A stretch of DNA of 54,784 nucleotides, from assembly GCA_016789725.1 (NCBI GenBank), contig JAEUQN010000026.1, positions 1 through 54,784 of the forward strand, given 5' to 3'. Source of the DNA: Blastocatellia bacterium (GTDB taxonomy: Bacteria > Acidobacteriota > Blastocatellia > RBC074). Below the pieces are notes generated by a model. That model saw only the letters and a list, made by a program, of their open reading frames with translations, did not search any database and was not told where the DNA came from. Below, piece after piece: positions 27,086-36,622 of the stretch. Made by a program: the position numbers and the translations under genes. The first letter of the stretch is position 1. Each line of letters opens with the position of its first letter.

Positions 27086-27346
27086 GCGTAAATCCCTCAA
27101 CCGAAAAATTTCATCAGAGGGGAGCGGCTTTTCCTTCCCCCACTCCCGGCTGATGGTTTGCGCTATCTTATGGGGTAACGTAAAGGTTATGTTGTCAGGC
27201 GAGAGAAGCTGATCCCCCTCAGAAACTTCTCTCACCTGCTCTTCTGCGTTATGGGGTTGGGGAGCGCAAAAGAGAGATCAGCAACTGGAGGCAAGCGGGA
27301 GCGGATTCTACCCCGTATTCCCGCCTGCTATTTCCGCCTTATTCCC

Positions 27347-30300
27347 TCACGGCGTAACGCGGAAGATGCCCCAGAGTCCGCCATCAAACAGGAAGGACGA
27401 CTGGGTGCGATACAAGTAATCGCCCGGAATCAGGAATTTGCCACCCGCGCCGTTTTTCAGCAGTACATCAAAATGGCTTGATGGGCCAATGCCGAACGTA
27501 CTGCCTTTCCACTCAGACAGCGGATTGCTGCCGAGCGAACGCGAGTTATTGATGTAGGGTTCCTGTTCCCAGATGTGGCCGTGTACGGCAAAGACGTCGT
27601 TCCGGGCATGGCCTGCCGGGTGCAACACGCGGAAACGAACGGGAGTCCCTGCCTTCGCGGTGAAGACCGGCGTAACGGGATCGCCGCCGACTTGGGAATT
27701 CGACAGCGCGTTGGTGAAATCAATCGTCCGCGTGGTCGTCAGGGGCGCGTCGGGGGCAAAGCCCAGCCGCTTCCACATCGGTTCCGTGCGGTAATTGAAG
27801 GCTTTCTGAGCGGAATCTTCGGAGTCTTCGGCTTCGGCGGTATTGGGGATTGCGGTGCCATTGCTGAAGCGTAGATTCAGGTCTGTCTGGAAGATCGTCA
27901 CAAATTCGCGGAACGTCCCTGTCGTTGTCGAGGTGACGGTGGCAGAAGCCCGTGAATTCGTGTCTTCGATCCAGGTCGAACCCTGCGGCTCGATGATGAG
28001 CGCGCCAACGGCTCCTTTATTGCTGTGCTTGATGCGGTCAGACGAAATTAAATTCGTAGCACCGAATTCTATCGGCGTGGCAATCAGATTGTTCTTGGCA
28101 TCCAGCGACAGATCACCCGCGTACCACTTGTACGTTTGGCTGTTGCCCGTTGTCGCGGCTGAAGGGGTGACGAGTTGCGAATTATTGAACCCGACATTGG
28201 CCCCGTCGCTGCGGGTCACGTCATACGCTAGTAGTTGCGGATGCAGTCCGACCAGTTGAGATGGTTTGATCTGATTTGCATTGAAGCGATCAACGATCAT
28301 TGGCAATGTATTGAACCCATCCAGATCAGGCGGTGGAGCCTTCAAGCGATTGCGCAACGTGAAATTGATACAATCGCCTGCGTTCGCCCGCAAAATTAGC
28401 GGTTCAATCGGTACGCCTGGTTTCAGCGTGAACGTCGCTGCGTCCAGGTCAGACGTGCGCACATAAAGGATCGCCGTCGGATCGTGCAACTTCCCGCCAT
28501 TGGCCGTGCGCGGGTTATACACAAGTGTGCCACCGGGCAAGGCAGTCTGCGCGCTGACGGCTGTCACGTCGAAGTTGCGCACCGGAGCCGCCGTCGGACA
28601 AACGCCGCTGAAGGCGTTTGCGTTGGCAATGTCCGGGCCACCCGCGACGTTGTTCGGCAACGCTAACAGACCGGTCTGCACCTCCTTGTACGAGCGCAAC
28701 AGTCCCCACGTACCGTTCCACAGATCATCTACCGAGGCCCCTGTCTGCCAGAGGTAGTCGGCAAACGCTCCCCGTTGGTTTTTCGGCGCTACCACCGGAG
28801 CGTTGAATTCAAAATGCTCCGAGATGCCCATCATCTGGCTGTTGCGCCAACCGGAGTTTTTGTCCGATGGCTCAAACAACCACTTCAACCCGTGCATGCT
28901 GAAGTTATGCCCTTCTTCCTGCCCACCGACCAGGACGCGGACTTGCACCTTGTCTTTATCGTAGACGCGCATCAGCGGGGTGAACGGATCACCCGCTTGC
29001 ATACCGCCCGTGAGCGGCGGATAAAAGCTCGGTTGCGAGTTCAAGACCGGGTCTTTGCGAACAATCTTTGAACTAAAGACCTGCGAAAGGTCACCGGCAT
29101 CACCCGCCGCCTGCGTGTTCGTCAGCGGATCGCGCACTCGCAATGCTACGGGTTCGTTGCGATAGTTGACGCTCATCGTGCCGGGGTCGTCCGCCGAAAT
29201 AGCTTCGGGGCACGGACGCGGCACACCGCCGGGACATTGCGGAGCAATCTCCAACAAAAACGGTAAACCGACTTCGTTGCGGGCTGGAGGGTTGATCGGC
29301 TTGTTGTCTTTTGAGTAGGCGAGTTGGAAATCCGTGAATTCCAGCAGAAACTCGCGGTAGCTGTCTGCTGTATTCGCAGTCAAAATATCTGCCCGCCAAC
29401 TGGTCGGGCCACCATCGGCCCGCGAACCGAAGAACGTTCCCGTTTCAGGGTCACGCCATTTCGAGCCTTGCGGTTCGATCACCAGACCAGCGTAGGTGCC
29501 AATCTGCTGATGCGTCGAAGGGCCGTAGTGGTCGTGGGTAAAGACGGTGCGTAATGTGCGGTCTTGTCCGAGATTATTCAGTGTGTTATCCGCGTACCAA
29601 CGCTGAATCGTTGTTTGTGCGCCGAGTGTGCCAAAGAACGGGTGTGCTTTGGCCGCCAGCTTCGATTTGGTCTTGCCGTTTAGCAAGCCACCCGCCGCGT
29701 TGATTGCCTTGATCCGCTCTAACACTTCGTCCGGGCTAAAGGTGCCGTCTTCGTAATTCCATCCATTACCTGCACCGTCAGACGCCAGCACATCGAATTT
29801 CACCAGGTGAATATGCTGTCCCATGATGTCCGTTGGAGTGCGAATCTGGAAATCATCCTGTTCGTAATGTCCCGGTACCAGGTTGGTGTGGAAGTAGGTG
29901 ATGCAGTCATTCGTGTTGCCACGAAAGAACAGCGGTTCCGGCGGTCTGATTCCGGCCAGTGTTGGTTTGACGTCTTCCCACAGCGATAGAATGCGCGATT
30001 GCGGAAAATGCCAACCAGCTTTGTTCAGCTTGATGTCGAGCTGAATATTTGCGGCTTTATAAATGCGGGAAATACCGGCGGCGGCTCCAGTGTCGTTCAC
30101 GCAGGGATCAGCGAACGGTGCGCCCGCTACTGCGGGGCGACCATTGGTAATGAAGTTGGCGGCTGTTCCGCTTGGTGTGTAGCTGGGGGTTGTGCGCTTG
30201 GCGTGGAAGTTCATTGCGGCGACTTCTACGGCAGTGCCGGTTTCGGGAAGCGCCTGCGCGGTGGCGGTAATCAATGTCTTGCTGAAATCCAGCCGCGTAT

Positions 30301-32158
30301 GCGTTTCGACGAACGTGCCGCCCGTGATGATGTGACGCGGTAAGCCGCCATCATTGACCGTATCCAACGGCGGCTTTGGGGGACGATGCCCTGCTGAGCC
30401 GGGCACAAAGAAGGGGAACCCTGGATGGCCCGTGCCTTTGACGACGACCTGTCCTTTCGAAATCGAAACCGCCGCCCCCGGCAGCGGAGCCATGGCAATG
30501 GTCGGCAATGGAACTACGGCAGGAATGGGGACTCCAGCGGCAATCTCGCCGTCCGGCAAGGCGCGAGAGCCGAGCGCCGGGCGACCGTTCGCATCCAATA
30601 CCGTTCCCGTTTCCAGGACGTCGAGGACGCGCCACAACCCCCACATCCCTTGCGCGAAATGCGGGTAGAAATGGCAGTGGAAAATCGAATCCCCCGGTGT
30701 TTGATTGCGATTGCCGCTGCCGTTATAGGCCATTTCTAAGGTGAAGCTTGAGCCTGGCCCGAATGCCTGGCTGTCCAAATAGGATGAGTTGTCACTGTCC
30801 GGCGTGTTCACCCATTGATGCGCATGTTGGTGATGGACGTGATGTTCCTTCGGCCCGGCATGGGTGATGCGGAATTTGACGTGATCGCGCAAATAGCTGT
30901 GATGCACATTTGAGGGATCGTCGGGATAAAACACCTTCGTGGCTTTTGCGCCGCGAATGAGCTTACCGGTGGCATCCTTCGCATTGGCGGGAATATCCAC
31001 GACCTGCGCGGGGTCGCCGACTGTCCACGAAGAAAGAAAGAATTCTTCGTATTTGCATTCCGTGCATTTCGCCATTGGCCCGACACCGAGGCGGTTGGCG
31101 AGGATTTCCGCGCCCGCGCCTGCTGTGCCGTAATTGATGGCAAACGCATCCCGAACGCTGTGTAGCGTGTGGCGGAGAACGGGATCATTGAATTCTGGAA
31201 AGGCCTGTACCGCGCCGATTTCATCGTGGTAGATAACGCTGAATTCGCGGTACGGCTGTTCCCGATCCGGCTCGGTCGGATTGGGCTTGAACGTACCTGC
31301 CGGGAAGCGTCCGGCATTCGGCCCCGTGATGATTGCGTTGATGTCCGTGTGAACGATCTCGCCGTTCTGCATCATCTTCAGAATCGGGAGTCCCGCATAT
31401 TTATGACCGACCGGATACACCGCGTTGTAATCTATGAGGGGCTGTCCGGCGGGCGTTTTCATCAAATTCCCGGCAGCGTCTTTTTTCGTCGCCAGTTTCA
31501 GGTCATCGGCTGTGACTTGGCTGCGATACCACTCGGCGCTGGCCACCTGTACGTTAACCGTGCCGAAGAGTCCTGACGGCGTCGAACCGCCATCGCCTTC
31601 GCCGCCCGTTTGTGCTGCGCCGCTGTACATCAGGTGCGCGCCTTCGCGTTCGGCATAGTAGGTGAAGGTCGCTTTGCCACCTGGTGCGACTAGACTGCTG
31701 GCATTGTTGCCCACGTTCGAGCCGTCCGAGCCGATCCCCCCAACCAATTGCAAGCCGACGATGCGGACGGAGGCCGTGCGCGTGGCAGGTTGCTGTTCAT
31801 GGCGCGGGGTCGGAGCCAGCAGATTTTGGAATTTGACTTGCAAACAATCGCCCACATTCATGCGCAGCACAATGGGGCGCGGGCGTTTGTCTTTGCGGAG
31901 TTGCACATTGCCTGGAGCCAATCCAATCGCTGTATCAATCGGCGTTACATCGCGCCGCAGGGCATAAATCATTCCCTGAGGCTGGACAGCACCGAGGCGG
32001 TTCCAGAAAAACGGTTGATCGAATGCGACTATGTCTGCCGTGACTGTGCGTTGACAGGTCTGCGCACTCACACTGCTGGAAACGACCAACAGTATCAGTA
32101 TCAGTCCCCACAACCACAGCACTCCAACAACTGGTCGGAGGCGTGAGCTGTTCTTCAT
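27347..32158 (-). CDS. Giant multicopper oxidase (MnxG/McoA-like, putative metal oxidase)
   Basis: 1603 residues with a signal peptide (~1-33) and AAGGAG before the ATG. Copper-ligand clusters are spread along the chain: HHVHHQHAHQW (~436), FHCHFYPHFAQGM (~497), GQHIHLVKF (~782), FTHDHYGPSTHQQ (~877), FSMHGLKWLF (~1088) and VHGHIWEQEP (~1527), implying at least six cupredoxin-like domains. This is about three times the length of CotA-type enzymes and in the size class of the Mn(II) oxidases MnxG and McoA. Substrate is unproven; manganese or another metal is inference. A 261-bp gap separates it from the propeller gene, so it may head the cluster or be transcribed alone. Confidence 0.85.
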   Translation of the reverse strand: MKNSSRLRPVVGVLWLWGLILILLVVSSSVSAQTCQRTVTADIVAFDQPFFWNRLGAVQPQGMIYALRRDVTPIDTAIGLAPGNVQLRKDKRPRPIVLRMNVGDCLQVKFQNLLAPTPRHEQQPATRTASVRIVGLQLVGGIGSDGSNVGNNASSLVAPGGKATFTYYAEREGAHLMYSGAAQTGGEGDGGSTPSGLFGTVNVQVASAEWYRSQVTADDLKLATKKDAAGNLMKTPAGQPLIDYNAVYPVGHKYAGLPILKMMQNGEIVHTDINAIITGPNAGRFPAGTFKPNPTEPDREQPYREFSVIYHDEIGAVQAFPEFNDPVLRHTLHSVRDAFAINYGTAGAGAEILANRLGVGPMAKCTECKYEEFFLSSWTVGDPAQVVDIPANAKDATGKLIRGAKATKVFYPDDPSNVHHSYLRDHVKFRITHAGPKEHHVHHQHAHQWVNTPDSDNSSYLDSQAFGPGSSFTLEMAYNGSGNRNQTPGDSIFHCHFYPHFAQGMWGLWRVLDVLETGTVLDANGRPALGSRALPDGEIAAGVPIPAVVPLPTIAMAPLPGAAVSISKGQVVVKGTGHPGFPFFVPGSAGHRPPKPPLDTVNDGGLPRHIITGGTFVETHTRLDFSKTLITATAQALPETGTAVEVAAMNFHAKRTTPSYTPSGTAANFITNGRPAVAGAPFADPCVNDTGAAAGISRIYKAANIQLDIKLNKAGWHFPQSRILSLWEDVKPTLAGIRPPEPLFFRGNTNDCITYFHTNLVPGHYEQDDFQIRTPTDIMGQHIHLVKFDVLASDGAGNGWNYEDGTFSPDEVLERIKAINAAGGLLNGKTKSKLAAKAHPFFGTLGAQTTIQRWYADNTLNNLGQDRTLRTVFTHDHYGPSTHQQIGTYAGLVIEPQGSKWRDPETGTFFGSRADGGPTSWRADILTANTADSYREFLLEFTDFQLAYSKDNKPINPPARNEVGLPFLLEIAPQCPGGVPRPCPEAISADDPGTMSVNYRNEPVALRVRDPLTNTQAAGDAGDLSQVFSSKIVRKDPVLNSQPSFYPPLTGGMQAGDPFTPLMRVYDKDKVQVRVLVGGQEEGHNFSMHGLKWLFEPSDKNSGWRNSQMMGISEHFEFNAPVVAPKNQRGAFADYLWQTGASVDDLWNGTWGLLRSYKEVQTGLLALPNNVAGGPDIANANAFSGVCPTAAPVRNFDVTAVSAQTALPGGTLVYNPRTANGGKLHDPTAILYVRTSDLDAATFTLKPGVPIEPLILRANAGDCINFTLRNRLKAPPPDLDGFNTLPMIVDRFNANQIKPSQLVGLHPQLLAYDVTRSDGANVGFNNSQLVTPSAATTGNSQTYKWYAGDLSLDAKNNLIATPIEFGATNLISSDRIKHSNKGAVGALIIEPQGSTWIEDTNSRASATVTSTTTGTFREFVTIFQTDLNLRFSNGTAIPNTAEAEDSEDSAQKAFNYRTEPMWKRLGFAPDAPLTTTRTIDFTNALSNSQVGGDPVTPVFTAKAGTPVRFRVLHPAGHARNDVFAVHGHIWEQEPYINNSRSLGSNPLSEWKGSTFGIGPSSHFDVLLKNGAGGKFLIPGDYLYRTQSSFLFDGGLWGIFRVTP

Positions 32159-32349
32159 TTTACTCCTTCGATAGTTCGATAGACTCAGTGAAAAGTCGTA
32201 GTGCGGTGCTCAACTTTTTCCTGAGAGATTATTGGTGATTGCCGGCTAAACTTGTTGCACCACAAGGCGTGGCGGAAACCACGGGTGAATACTGCTGCCA
32301 GTGAGGATTCACCAATGGAATATTTCGGATCAAGAAACTTAGGTGACCT

Positions 32350-33465
32350 TCAATGTGTTTCACGGGCCGGTATGGCCGGTTGATACCGAGCGGCGTGCGC
32401 CACGAGCGCGTGGTCATACACTGACAGGGTTCGCCTGGCAATATTTGCCCAGGACAATTCGGTTTGAGATTTATGGCGCGCATGCAAGCACATCTCTTGT
32501 CTCAAGGTTCGGTCCTGTAACAACGTGACAATCGCCTCCGCCAAACTTCGTGCATCACGGGGCGGAACCAGCAAACCTGTTTTTCCGTGCTCGACCATTT
32601 CAGGAATACCTCCAACTGTGGTGGCGACAACGGGTTTGCAAAAAGCATTGGCGAGTGCCAACACTCCGCTTTGTGAGGCTTCGATATATGGGCAGACAAC
32701 GATGCTCGCTTCTTGAAATAGATGGGCGACTTGTTCATCGGGGATGCGTTCGTTCAGCACGACAAACCGCTCCCGATGGACCATCATTTGCTCATATTTA
32801 CCAAAATCATCGCCGCGTCCGGCAATCACGATGCGGGCGGTTGGGAAACGTGCAGTGATGAAGGGTTCAGCTTCGATCAGGTATTGCAAGCCCTTGTAAT
32901 CCCAGATACGCCCGAAAAACAGAATCGTGTTTTCCTGCTCAGTCACTTGATCGCTTGCCCACCGTTGATAAAAGTCATACGTGCCGTGCGGGACGACATG
33001 CACCTTGTCCGCTGCGACGCGGCAGTCTTCTACCAACTGTTGTTTGATGGCTTCGGCGTGGACGCTGACCCGTGTGGCGCATTTCCATTCCAGACTGTGA
33101 CCGAGGCTGGAGCTTTCTTTATCGCCGGGATGAATATGGGCGTCGTGAACCGTTGTGATTAATGGGCGGCGACGCATCAACGGCAGGGTAAAATCCATCC
33201 ATATAAAGCCCGACAACACATGCACAACCTGCGGATTGATGGCTTTGATCCGGCGCAGAATTGCGGCCATGGCGATGATGTTCAAGGGATAGCGTTGACG
33301 CCACAAATGAAATTGCCAGCAATGTACCTTGGGGCGAATGGCTTGCAGATAATGTTCTGAAACCTTGTCAGGAAGCATCAATGTAACGTCGCAATGTTCT
33401 GCCAGCGCATTGGCAAGCGCGATGGAATAGGCATAAAGATGAAAATCAATGAGTACAATTTGCAT
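32350..33465 (-). CDS. Glycosyltransferase family 4
   Basis: 371 residues from the ATG at 33465 (MQIVLIDF); the 13-residue extension to 33504 is unlikely. A GT-B fold is evident: N-terminal Rossmann part with HDAHIHPG, C-terminal nucleotide-sugar-binding part with FFGRIWDYKGLQYLI and the EX7E-like stretch EASQSGVLALANAFCKPVVAT, then GGIPEMVEHGKTGLLVPP. It transfers a sugar from an activated donor to a lipid-linked or growing polysaccharide; the exact sugar is unknown. It is the last gene of the polysaccharide locus. Confidence 0.92.
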   Translation of the reverse strand: MQIVLIDFHLYAYSIALANALAEHCDVTLMLPDKVSEHYLQAIRPKVHCWQFHLWRQRYPLNIIAMAAILRRIKAINPQVVHVLSGFIWMDFTLPLMRRRPLITTVHDAHIHPGDKESSSLGHSLEWKCATRVSVHAEAIKQQLVEDCRVAADKVHVVPHGTYDFYQRWASDQVTEQENTILFFGRIWDYKGLQYLIEAEPFITARFPTARIVIAGRGDDFGKYEQMMVHRERFVVLNERIPDEQVAHLFQEASIVVCPYIEASQSGVLALANAFCKPVVATTVGGIPEMVEHGKTGLLVPPRDARSLAEAIVTLLQDRTLRQEMCLHARHKSQTELSWANIARRTLSVYDHALVAHAARYQPAIPARETH

Positions 33466-33591
33466 GGGGATGTTTTCTTCTGTTTGTTTGCTCCGTAAAC
33501 GCATCGGTTTTCTTCTGGACTTCGATTAGCAAGCAACTCATCTCGAATTATTGCTGCTAACCAGAGATGGTTCGCGCCCACCTTCTGCTTG

Positions 33592-35436
33592 TTATTTTCT
33601 TGCCTTGGAAATATTCACGTTGACACGTTTCACGTCCTTCAGTCCGCTACTGTCGGTCACGGTCAGAATGATTTCGTAGGAATAGGTCTCGGTCGCTGTG
33701 CCGTGATTTTCGACTACAAAACTGCCCGTTGTGACGCCTGAAAATTCCTTGTAAAGATGTTCGTGGCCGTTGTGATGCAACAGCACCTGCCAGGCAAAGT
33801 TGCTCGCTGTCAGAACGCCATCAGGATCGTTGGCTGTTCCAATAAACGTGACAGTCGCCCCTACCTTAAACTTTTGCCCATTCCTTGGAGACGTGATCGC
33901 GGCGACAGGTGCCTGTGAGCCAACACTGATCGCCACCGTGGCCGACGCACTGCTGCCTTGATTGTTGGTGACCGTCAATTTGGCGGTAAACGTCTTGGTT
34001 GTGGCGGCGCTGTACGTATGTGTCGGATTGGCGGCAGTGGAAGTCGTGCCATCGGCGAAGTCCCAAAGATAGGTCAGGGACGAACCGCTGGGATCGTTCG
34101 ATCCAGCACTGGAAAAATTTACCGTCAGCGGCGACGCGCCCGCTGTTGGTGCGGCAGATGCCACCGCCACGGGCGTACTGGAGGCGGCAGTGTAGCGCAA
34201 TCGTCGCACCTGTCCCGAAACCAGTTCGATGTAATAGAGCGCACCATCTGGCCCTTGTTCCAATGAAACGATGCCACCCATATTGGAGGCAAAGCGCACG
34301 ACACTCGCCACATTCTTATTGGCATCAAAAACGATACGATTGATGTATTGGCCGACGAATTCACCAAAGAAGAAGTTGTCACGATATTGAGCCGGATACG
34401 GGGTCGCCGTGTAATACGGGCCTCCGATCACGGCCCCACCAAAGGCCTGCGTATCGGTGTGACTGTACACGTGGAGCGGCTTGGTCACGGCACTGGCAGG
34501 CAGCGCCCGACAGGTTGCAAAAGCCGCCTGATACGCCGGTTGCGGATCGTTGCCTTCGTAACAGGGCCAGCCAAAATTTGCACCGCGTCCGCGATTGATT
34601 TCTTCATAGGTTAACCAACCGACGTCACCAATTATCACTTCGCCAGTTGTCGGGTGAATCCCAAAGCGGTACGGGTTGCGCAGCCCATACGCATAGACCC
34701 GGGAGCGGATAGAGGCCGGATTACCATCATAGAAAGGATTGTCCGATGGTGCTGATCCATCGGAGTTAATGCGCAGCAGTTTACCGTTATAGGAGTTCAG
34801 GTCCTGTGCGCGCAGCGCCAGCGGATCCGTACCGTTAGATGACGCGCCGTCACCAAGGCTGACATACAATTTGTCATCCGGCCCGAAGCGGAGCATATCG
34901 GCGGTATGTTCGACCGAATCACTACCAAGGCAATCCGAGCCTGCTGGATATTGACCACACGGCGCTGTACCAATGCTGCCCAGCAGGACCACTTCGCTGT
35001 TTGCTATCGCCACATCAGGATTGGTCGGATTCGCCGTCACGCGCGTCAGCCGCGAGGTTTTGGGTGCCGTGTCATTGGGGTTGCCGTTTGGTTCGTAGGT
35101 ATAAAACAAATACACATAGCCATTCGTCGCAAAGTTTGGGTCTAATGCCAAACCGAGCAGCCCGCGATCATTGACGGTATTGACGCGCGAGGAGATGTCA
35201 ATGAAAGGCGTTGCCAGCAATATCCCGTTTTTGAAAATGCGCACCACGCCTTTTTCCTGCCAGATGAACATTCGCCCATCCGCCGCCCAAGTCATCCCCA
35301 CGGGCTGATAGGCGGGTAAGGTGGTGACCACTTCAGAGGTGAAGCCTGGGTCCGTAAAGGTTTGGGCAAGGGATTGATGGAACGGGAAACAACCCACCAT
35401 CATAGACAACACGATTAGTGCTTTAAATTTCATCAT
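33592..35436 (-). CDS. Secreted PQQ-type glucose/sorbosone dehydrogenase with PKD domain
   Basis: 614 residues from the ATG at 35436, which overlaps the stop of the preceding gene in ATGA; the longer frame to 35601 lies inside that gene. Signal peptide (~1-25), then a six-blade propeller of the soluble PQQ glucose dehydrogenase/Yli family (~30-380) with DRGLLGLALDPNF, YAYGLRNPYRFG and GANFGWPCYEG, a PKD domain (~385-465, YLWDFADGTTS) and a second beta-sandwich to the C-terminus. It would oxidise sugars in the periplasm or outside. The tight overlap with a GNAT gene places it in the polysaccharide operon, which is unusual for this family. Confidence 0.88.
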   Translation of the reverse strand: MMKFKALIVLSMMVGCFPFHQSLAQTFTDPGFTSEVVTTLPAYQPVGMTWAADGRMFIWQEKGVVRIFKNGILLATPFIDISSRVNTVNDRGLLGLALDPNFATNGYVYLFYTYEPNGNPNDTAPKTSRLTRVTANPTNPDVAIANSEVVLLGSIGTAPCGQYPAGSDCLGSDSVEHTADMLRFGPDDKLYVSLGDGASSNGTDPLALRAQDLNSYNGKLLRINSDGSAPSDNPFYDGNPASIRSRVYAYGLRNPYRFGIHPTTGEVIIGDVGWLTYEEINRGRGANFGWPCYEGNDPQPAYQAAFATCRALPASAVTKPLHVYSHTDTQAFGGAVIGGPYYTATPYPAQYRDNFFFGEFVGQYINRIVFDANKNVASVVRFASNMGGIVSLEQGPDGALYYIELVSGQVRRLRYTAASSTPVAVASAAPTAGASPLTVNFSSAGSNDPSGSSLTYLWDFADGTTSTAANPTHTYSAATTKTFTAKLTVTNNQGSSASATVAISVGSQAPVAAITSPRNGQKFKVGATVTFIGTANDPDGVLTASNFAWQVLLHHNGHEHLYKEFSGVTTGSFVVENHGTATETYSYEIILTVTDSSGLKDVKRVNVNISKARK

Positions 35437-36614
35437 AAAACTGCTCCCTGGGATGCCTTTGCCTGATAGTTCCGTTTCATCTGTCGTGCGCGCAGCAACA
35501 CTCGGAACTTCCAGGCATGCAGCACATGTCCGGTGACGCTGCGACGAAAGATGTAAACATGCGATTGGGCGCGAACCGCTTTGGCCCAGCGGCTTTTCCA
35601 TTCCGACTGGGGCGACATGAAGTCATATTCTTGTTGCTCTCGTGCAATGAGGTCGCTCAAGACTTCGTAAGTAAGCAAATGTCCGGGCGAATACTCTCGG
35701 AAGTTCTCGTCATAAGCTGGTTTAAGCAAATGGAAACGCCTGTCATAAGCCAAACCATATTGCATCGCAATGGGGTGTCCATTAAGTTCGAGTGAGTAAA
35801 GAGTGAACTGGCCCAACCTTGTTGCGGTGCGCGCGATTTCGTCGTAAAACTGCCTTGTTTCCTTGGCACAGCTAATGGCAGTTCCTGCTTGACCTTTCCA
35901 CCCAGCGCTTTCAAGTTGATAAAATCGTTCCAGACTTTGTTGGTGATCAACGGTGATTCTTCTGAAGCGCAGAGTCCCTTGCTCTTCCAGCTTACGGCGG
36001 TAATAGCGCAGCGATTTGCGCAGTTTGCTGCTGGTCACGGCTTGCAACGGTTCTTGGCTCTGGAGGTCTGGTGCTGATAGCGAAAGATAGGCACCAGGAG
36101 GCCGTTCCCATTGTCCACCCTGATACCTCGCTGCGGCAGCAAATCGTAGCAACTGTTCGCCCAGCCCTCCTTCCGGCACATCCAATAACTCGATCACATC
36201 CCAATCGCTTTTGCGTTGCAGGGCTTGCCATATTGCTTGCACCGCTTCTTCTCCCTCTTCGGCACCCGCTACCAAATCAAAGCGGCACGAATGCACATTC
36301 GAGGGGCTGCGCAGCTTTCTGACCGGAATGCCATGCAGGGTTGTCAATTCGGCGATGAGCGGCAGAACGGCGCAGAGCTTTTCTTGTCGCCGCGCAGTGA
36401 ACACCACCAGCGATTTGTCCGATGCAAACGCGCGCACATGAGCGGCAATCCATTCCGGCTGGAAGAACGGTTGGGCAGATGGCCCTCCCGCGCATAACAT
36501 TCGCCATTCTGCCGTGAGTTGCTCGATCACCTCTACACCACCCCTTTGTTCTGTGACGATCAAGGGCGTAGGCGTTGATTGCTGTTTGAGTTTTTGTCTG
36601 ACAATTGCTTGCAT
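35433..36614 (-). CDS. GNAT-fold acetyltransferase (BioF2-like / FemAB-like)
   Basis: 393 residues from the ATG at 36614 behind AAGGACG; a longer frame overlaps the upstream gene and is not credible. The pattern of a double GNAT fold is visible, with SSKLRKSLRYYRRKLEEQG, ELNGHPIAMQYGLAYD and HLLTYEVLSDLIAREQQEYDFM, as in the Acetyltransf_6/FemAB-related proteins found in exopolysaccharide loci. Probable role: N-acylation of a sugar nucleotide or polysaccharide amino sugar. Eight bases separate it from the upstream fusion gene and four overlap the next. Confidence 0.85.
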   Translation of the reverse strand: MQAIVRQKLKQQSTPTPLIVTEQRGGVEVIEQLTAEWRMLCAGGPSAQPFFQPEWIAAHVRAFASDKSLVVFTARRQEKLCAVLPLIAELTTLHGIPVRKLRSPSNVHSCRFDLVAGAEEGEEAVQAIWQALQRKSDWDVIELLDVPEGGLGEQLLRFAAAARYQGGQWERPPGAYLSLSAPDLQSQEPLQAVTSSKLRKSLRYYRRKLEEQGTLRFRRITVDHQQSLERFYQLESAGWKGQAGTAISCAKETRQFYDEIARTATRLGQFTLYSLELNGHPIAMQYGLAYDRRFHLLKPAYDENFREYSPGHLLTYEVLSDLIAREQQEYDFMSPQSEWKSRWAKAVRAQSHVYIFRRSVTGHVLHAWKFRVLLRARQMKRNYQAKASQGAVL

Positions 36615-36622
36615 GATCGTCC

